From Ilumatobacteraceae bacterium (lineage in GTDB: Bacteria; Actinomycetota; Acidimicrobiia; Acidimicrobiales; Ilumatobacteraceae): a DNA stretch of 10,552 bases. The stretch lies in NCBI GenBank assembly GCA_023254985.1, contig JALRJT010000209.1, positions 1-10,552 on the forward strand. Direction: 5' to 3'. Shown here one piece after another: positions 6,951 to 10,552 of this stretch (position 1 is its first letter; every line of letters starts with the position of its first letter). The position numbers and the translations under genes were made by a program. Under the pieces are notes generated by a model. That model did not search any database and was not told where the DNA came from. It saw only the letters and a program-made list of their open reading frames with translations.

Positions 6951-8546
6951 ATGGAACAGCACGAGTTGATCTCGGCGGAATTCACCCGCCGACGTTTCAT
7001 CAAGGGTGCCGGAGCTGCGGCAGTTGCGGTCGGCGTCATGGGTACCTCGACAGGTATCGCATCGGCGGCCAAGGTGGCAGCACCCAAGAAGGGCGGAACG
7101 CTGAAGCTGGGCGTCGTTGGAGGTGCAAACGACCTGTTCGATGCACAGTACATCGTCGCCAAGGCCGACCAAGCTCGCACCTTGTCAACGTTTGAGACGC
7201 TCATGACCTTTGACTCGAAGTTCGCGCCACAAACGAAATTCGGTCTTGCGGAGTCGGCCAAGGCGGTCAGTCCGACCAAGTACATCGTCAAGATTCGCAA
7301 GGGTGTCAAGTTCCACGATGGCACGCCCCTGACGTCAGCCGACGTCGTGGCTTCGTATCAGCGTTTGCTCGATCCGTCGAAGTTGACAACCGGCAAGCCG
7401 CTGCGCACGTTCCTCAACAACGCGGGAGTGGTTGCCACCGACTCGCACACCGTTGAGTTCAACCTGCTCCTTCCAAACGTGGACTTCATCGCGACGCTCG
7501 CGGGATACACCTACGCAATTGCCAAGAAGGGGTACGACGGAAAGACCCAGATCGGCACGAGCGCATACAAGCTCGTGAGTTTCACGCCAGGTCGTGAGAG
7601 CACTCACACACGATTTGACGGATATTGGAACAAGTCCACGCAGTTCTTGGACAAGGTTCAGATCATCGACTTCGCCGATAAGACCGCACTCGTCAACGCA
7701 CTCGTCGCCAAGCAGATTGATGCTGCCGTGGACGTGCCGTTCGAGCAGTGGCAGACGATCAAGTCGAAGAAGTATCTGACCGCGATTGAGAATTCTGCTG
7801 GTGCATGGTTGGCGATGTGCATGCGCATCGACATCAAGCCGTTCGATGACAACAATGTCCGCCAGGCAATGCGTCTGATCGTCAACCGTAAGCAGATGGT
7901 CAAGCAGGTGTTGAATGGCCACGGCAAGATCGGTAACGACCTTTATGGCTACATCGACGAGTTCTACAACGCCAACAACTTCAAGCAGCGTGAACAGGAC
8001 ATTCCTGCAGCATTGGCGCTGCTCAAGAAGTCTGGTTACTCAAAGTCCAATCCACTCAGGGTTGAACTCACCGCACCAGATGACACGGGTGGTCTCGTGC
8101 TCATGATCCAGGCGTTCGCAGAAATGGCCAAGAAGACTGGCGGCGTGGTTATCGTCGATGCAAAGGTCATCGATGGTGGCACCTACTGGTCGGCGAAGGG
8201 TCAGTACATGAACACCGGTTTCTACACGACTTACTGGTCGCCGCGTAACTACCTCGCACAGGTCGCCGCGTCGATGGATGTGTACCCGGAGCTCAAGTGG
8301 CCACCAGCAAACAGCTCCTTCCGTAAGGACTACGAGAAGGCGGTCGGTCTCAACAACAAGGCCAAGCGAAAGGCCGTCGTTGCCAAGATGCAGAAGGAGG
8401 AGTTCGAAAAGGGCGGTTACATCATTCCGTTCTTCAACAACTTCGCTGATGCGTTCTCGACCAAGTTGAAGGGCGTGGACACAAGTCCAAGCCAGCTCAA
8501 CATGGGTTACTACGGTCACGGGTTCCAGGGCTGGTACTTGGCCTAA
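6951..8546 (+). CDS. Tat-exported ABC transporter substrate-binding protein, family 5 (peptide/nickel/opine type)
   Basis: This is the extracytoplasmic ligand-binding subunit of an importer, 531 residues from the chosen ATG. Residues 12-18 (TRRRFIK) form a twin-arginine export motif. A hydrophobic alanine/valine stretch follows at 20-37, then a likely cleavage zone around ASAA (37-40). The mature part starts GGTLKLGV and carries the family 5 signature GVKFHDGTPLTSADV (118-132). No lipobox cysteine is present, so membrane tethering is not explained: the protein may be released or held by an uncleaved signal. Family 5 proteins bind peptides, nickel chelates, opines, sugars or other small solutes, and the ligand cannot be read here. 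The gene is separated from its permease genes by a strong hairpin, which could give excess binding protein. It follows the C1 module on the same strand and may import a substrate for it, but that is conjecture. Confidence 0.9.
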   Translation: MEQHELISAEFTRRRFIKGAGAAAVAVGVMGTSTGIASAAKVAAPKKGGTLKLGVVGGANDLFDAQYIVAKADQARTLSTFETLMTFDSKFAPQTKFGLAESAKAVSPTKYIVKIRKGVKFHDGTPLTSADVVASYQRLLDPSKLTTGKPLRTFLNNAGVVATDSHTVEFNLLLPNVDFIATLAGYTYAIAKKGYDGKTQIGTSAYKLVSFTPGRESTHTRFDGYWNKSTQFLDKVQIIDFADKTALVNALVAKQIDAAVDVPFEQWQTIKSKKYLTAIENSAGAWLAMCMRIDIKPFDDNNVRQAMRLIVNRKQMVKQVLNGHGKIGNDLYGYIDEFYNANNFKQREQDIPAALALLKKSGYSKSNPLRVELTAPDDTGGLVLMIQAFAEMAKKTGGVVIVDAKVIDGGTYWSAKGQYMNTGFYTTYWSPRNYLAQVAASMDVYPELKWPPANSSFRKDYEKAVGLNNKAKRKAVVAKMQKEEFEKGGYIIPFFNNFADAFSTKLKGVDTSPSQLNMGYYGHGFQGWYLA

Positions 8547-8569
8547 GACTCGTTACCACCGAGGCATTG

Positions 8570-8603
8570 AGAACTGCCGCCCGCTTCGGCGGGCGGCAGT
8601 TCT
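8570..8603 (+). terminator. Strong 15-bp hairpin with TTCG loop between binding-protein and permease genes
   Basis: The left arm at 8570-8584 (AGAACTGCCGCCCGC) pairs perfectly with the right arm at 8589-8603, with a TTCG tetraloop closed by C-G at 8585-8588. It lies 23 bases after the binding-protein stop and ends 24 bases before the permease GTG. No T-run follows (ATAACTGGG), so it is not a classic full terminator. Partial termination or protection of the upstream mRNA from 3' decay is the likely role, as in other importer operons where the binding protein is made in excess. Confidence 0.75.
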
Positions 8604-8627
8604 ATAACTGGGAAAGTTTGGGGGATT

Positions 8628-9593
8628 GTGAAGGGATACATCGCACGCTTCTTGGTGAAGCGCCTTGCGCTGGGGTTGGCGACGCTCTTTGTGGTGTCTC
8701 TCCTGATCTTCCTCATTACCCAAGCGCTGCCATCAGACCCGGCAGAAGCAATGCTTGGTCGCGAGGCGACACCAGAAGCGCTCGCTGCGTTGCGTGCGCA
8801 GTTCGGGCTGGACAAGCCCGTTTACCAGCAGTATTTCAACTGGTTGGGTGGGGTGTTCACCGGTGACCTGGGCGAGTCGTTCGCCACGATGATGCCAGTC
8901 AAGGACCTGATCGCGCCGCGTATTGGAGCGTCGTTCTTCCTGTTGCTCCTTGCCGCCGCTGGGTCAATCCCGATCTCCATCGTCATCGGTTCATACGCTG
9001 CCCTCAAGCGCGACAAGAAGTTCGACACGTCGTCATCGATGGCCACACTGATCCTTGCGGCGCTCCCCGAATTCGTCGTCGGCACCGTGCTGACGGTGCT
9101 CTTTGCGACGACGGTGGTGCAGTGGTTGCCAGCCGTCACATACCTCGCTCCTGGTGAACCGCCGTGGTCAGACATGGCGGGTCTCACGTTGCCCGTGTTG
9201 ACCCTTGTCATCTCGGTGACTCCATATGTTGCTCGCGTGATGCGCGCAGCCATGGTCGAGGTGTTGGAGAGCGACTACATCGAGATGGCGCGACTCAAGG
9301 GAATGGATGAGCGCACGGTGTTGTGGCGTCACGCGATTCCGAACGGCATCGGTCCGAGCTTGCAGGTGATTGCCTTGAACCTCGCGTACCTTGCGGGTGG
9401 CGTGATCATCGTCGAGCGGCTCTTCAACTATCCAGGCCTTGGTACGGCACTCGCTGATGCGGTGCGCTCGCGTGACATGCCGGTCGTTCAGTTTCTCACG
9501 TTGTTGATCGCGACGGTCTATGTCGTGACCAACCTGCTCGCCGACATCGGGACCGTGCTCGTCACGCCGCGACTTCGAACGAGGCTGAAGTGA
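8628..9593 (+). CDS. ABC transporter permease, DppB/OppB type
   Basis: This is the first membrane subunit of the importer, 321 residues, normal for the family. It starts with a short basic segment and a membrane helix (about 12-34), followed by an external region (35-100) containing the family-typical LRAQFGLDKPVYQQYFNWL. Further helices lie near 101-125, 137-162, 183-203, 245-264 and 285-306. The cytoplasmic loop that contacts the ATPase is at about 211-240, with the EAA-type pattern SDYIEMARLKGM and the conserved glycine G225. The GTG at 8628 has a G-run (8620-8624) only 3 bases upstream, with GGAAAG a little further back, so initiation may be modest. The start is supported by the typical MKGYIARFLVKRL opening. 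The gene overlaps the next by 4 bases (GTGA) and should pair with that protein in the membrane. Confidence 0.93.
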   Translation: MKGYIARFLVKRLALGLATLFVVSLLIFLITQALPSDPAEAMLGREATPEALAALRAQFGLDKPVYQQYFNWLGGVFTGDLGESFATMMPVKDLIAPRIGASFFLLLLAAAGSIPISIVIGSYAALKRDKKFDTSSSMATLILAALPEFVVGTVLTVLFATTVVQWLPAVTYLAPGEPPWSDMAGLTLPVLTLVISVTPYVARVMRAAMVEVLESDYIEMARLKGMDERTVLWRHAIPNGIGPSLQVIALNLAYLAGGVIIVERLFNYPGLGTALADAVRSRDMPVVQFLTLLIATVYVVTNLLADIGTVLVTPRLRTRLK

Positions 9594-10465
9594 ACGCCGT
9601 AGTCGAGCAAGTGACTGTCGAGCGTCCGCCATCGCTCATTCGTCAAGCGCTGAAATTGCGTCGCACTCAGATCGGTATCACCATTGCCACGCTCATAGCA
9701 GTGATCTCAATCCTCGGGCCGTTCGTCGCACCATTCGGATCGACCGAGTTCGTTGACTCACCGAACCTCATGAGCGTGCCCGGAACTGTGTTCGGTACCG
9801 ACTACTTCGGCCAGGACGTGTTCTCCCGTTTCTTGTTCGGCGGGCGATCAATCCTCTTGCTCGCGCTTGCTGCGACCTCGATTGGTATCGTGCTCGGAAC
9901 CACGTTGGGGTTGATCGCGGCCTACAACCGGGGGCGTCTGGATGAGGTGATCATGCGCACGCTTGACGTCATCTTGTCGTTCCCGCAGGTGCTGTTGTCG
10001 CTGCTGGTCATCTCAATGTTCGGTCCGAGCAATCTGCTCATCATCCTCACCGTCGGACTCTCTACCACGCCGCGAATCGCCCGCATCATCCGTGGCGCGG
10101 CGGTGCCCGTCGTGGAACGTGACTTCATTGCCGCCGCCGAGGCGCTCGGCGAATCGCGTCGTCGCGTGATCTTCGCCGAGGTGTTACCGAACGTCACGTC
10201 GTCGCTGTTGGTCGAAGTGAACCTGCGACTCACCTACAGCATCGGTGGCATTGCGTCGCTCGCGTTCCTCGGTTTCACACCGAACCCGAATTCGGCGAAC
10301 TGGGGTCTCATGATCCAGGAGAACCGCGTGGCGTTGACCGAGCAGCCATGGGGTGTCGTGTTGCCGACGGTGGCACTCGCGCTCCTCACCATCGGCACGG
10401 GACTCATCGGTGACGGTCTGTCGCGAGTGTCCGCCGGTATCGATCGTGGAGGCAAGGGTGAGTAA
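9590..10465 (+). CDS. ABC transporter permease, DppC/OppC type
   Basis: This is the second membrane subunit, 291 residues, full length. A hydrophilic N-terminus leads to a first helix at about 28-48. The hallmark FGTDYFGQDVFSRFLFGGR segment of DppC-type permeases follows at 68-86, and then helices near 88-111, 127-157, 208-228 and 255-275. The EAA loop that docks on the ATPase is at about 176-201 (RDFIAAAEALGESRRRVIF, G187). The GTG start overlaps the stop of the DppB-type gene by 4 bases, a usual sign of coupled translation for subunits made in equal amounts. The end overlaps the ATPase start by 8 bases. The family is clear; the transported solute is not. Confidence 0.93.
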   Translation: MNAVVEQVTVERPPSLIRQALKLRRTQIGITIATLIAVISILGPFVAPFGSTEFVDSPNLMSVPGTVFGTDYFGQDVFSRFLFGGRSILLLALAATSIGIVLGTTLGLIAAYNRGRLDEVIMRTLDVILSFPQVLLSLLVISMFGPSNLLIILTVGLSTTPRIARIIRGAAVPVVERDFIAAAEALGESRRRVIFAEVLPNVTSSLLVEVNLRLTYSIGGIASLAFLGFTPNPNSANWGLMIQENRVALTEQPWGVVLPTVALALLTIGTGLIGDGLSRVSAGIDRGGKGE

Positions 10466-10552
10466 GGGGCTCTCGATCACCAACCTGCGACTGAACGTCG
10501 CAGCCACCGGCAACGACATCGTCGACGAGGTCACGCTCACCGTCGAGCCGGG
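10458..10552 (+). CDS. ABC transporter ATP-binding protein, DppD-like (5' end only)
   Basis: Thirty-one codons are visible before the right edge. The GTG at 10458 is preceded by GGAGG (10448-10452) with a 5-base spacer, the best ribosome site in the window, and overlaps the permease stop by 8 bases. The peptide starts MSKGLSITNLRLNVA and continues to VDEVTLTVEPG. This matches the first two strands of oligopeptide-type ATPases, where the Walker A loop would follow shortly after the cut. Position right after two DppBC-type permeases supports the call. Walker A, signature and Walker B motifs are outside the window. Confidence 0.8.
   Translation, partial: MSKGLSITNLRLNVAATGNDIVDEVTLTVEP

Overview
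The window looks like a chromosome segment from a high-GC Gram-positive bacterium. It is GC-rich, uses GTG and ATG starts, and still uses TTG for leucine often. That codon habit, plus a Tat-type solute-binding protein without a lipobox cysteine, fits Actinomycetota, perhaps an Acidimicrobiia/Ilumatobacter-like marine or freshwater lineage. The taxon is an inference from style, not from a marker gene. All nine recognisable genes (eight complete, one cut by the right edge) lie on the + strand. The last few codons of a tenth gene are probably present at the left edge. I see no mobile element, CRISPR array, tRNA or rRNA.

Region 1 (about 1-6849) is a tightly packed C1/methylamine module. In order it holds: the tail of an unknown upstream gene; a RACo-like corrinoid activator (2Fe-2S ferredoxin domain plus ASKHA ATPase, DUF4445 type); a non-pyrrolysine MttB-superfamily methyltransferase; a compact methylenetetrahydrofolate reductase-like protein; a DadA/sarcosine-oxidase-type FAD amine oxidoreductase; and a betaine-homocysteine-type zinc S-methyltransferase. 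Gaps are short (10-36 bases), and the reductase and FAD enzyme overlap by 4 bases, so one transcript is likely.

A coherent reading is as follows. MttB moves a methyl group from a quaternary amine, with glycine betaine or a relative the best guess, onto a corrinoid protein that should be encoded just upstream. The RACo-like protein re-reduces the corrinoid when it oxidises. The methyl group goes to tetrahydrofolate, and the reductase-like protein runs in reverse to oxidise it to methylene-THF. The FAD enzyme removes further N-methyl groups from the secondary or tertiary amine product. The homocysteine methyltransferase offers a second methyl sink, to methionine. The methyl-THF:corrinoid methyltransferase and the corrinoid protein are not in the window.

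Region 2 (6850-10552) starts after a 101-base gap that probably carries a new promoter. It encodes a peptide/nickel/opine-type (family 5) ABC importer: a Tat-dependent binding protein, two permeases with a 4-base overlap, and the start of an ATPase. A perfect 15-bp stem with a TTCG loop lies between the binding-protein gene and the first permease gene. It probably raises binding-protein expression relative to the membrane subunits. The importer may feed the C1 module, but its substrate cannot be read from sequence.

The points most worth a second look are the substrate of the MttB-type enzyme and the use of an oxygen-sensitive corrinoid route beside a flavin amine oxidase. Others are a perfect palindrome over the start codon of the homocysteine methyltransferase, shared arginine-rich tails on several proteins of the module, and the intra-operon hairpin.
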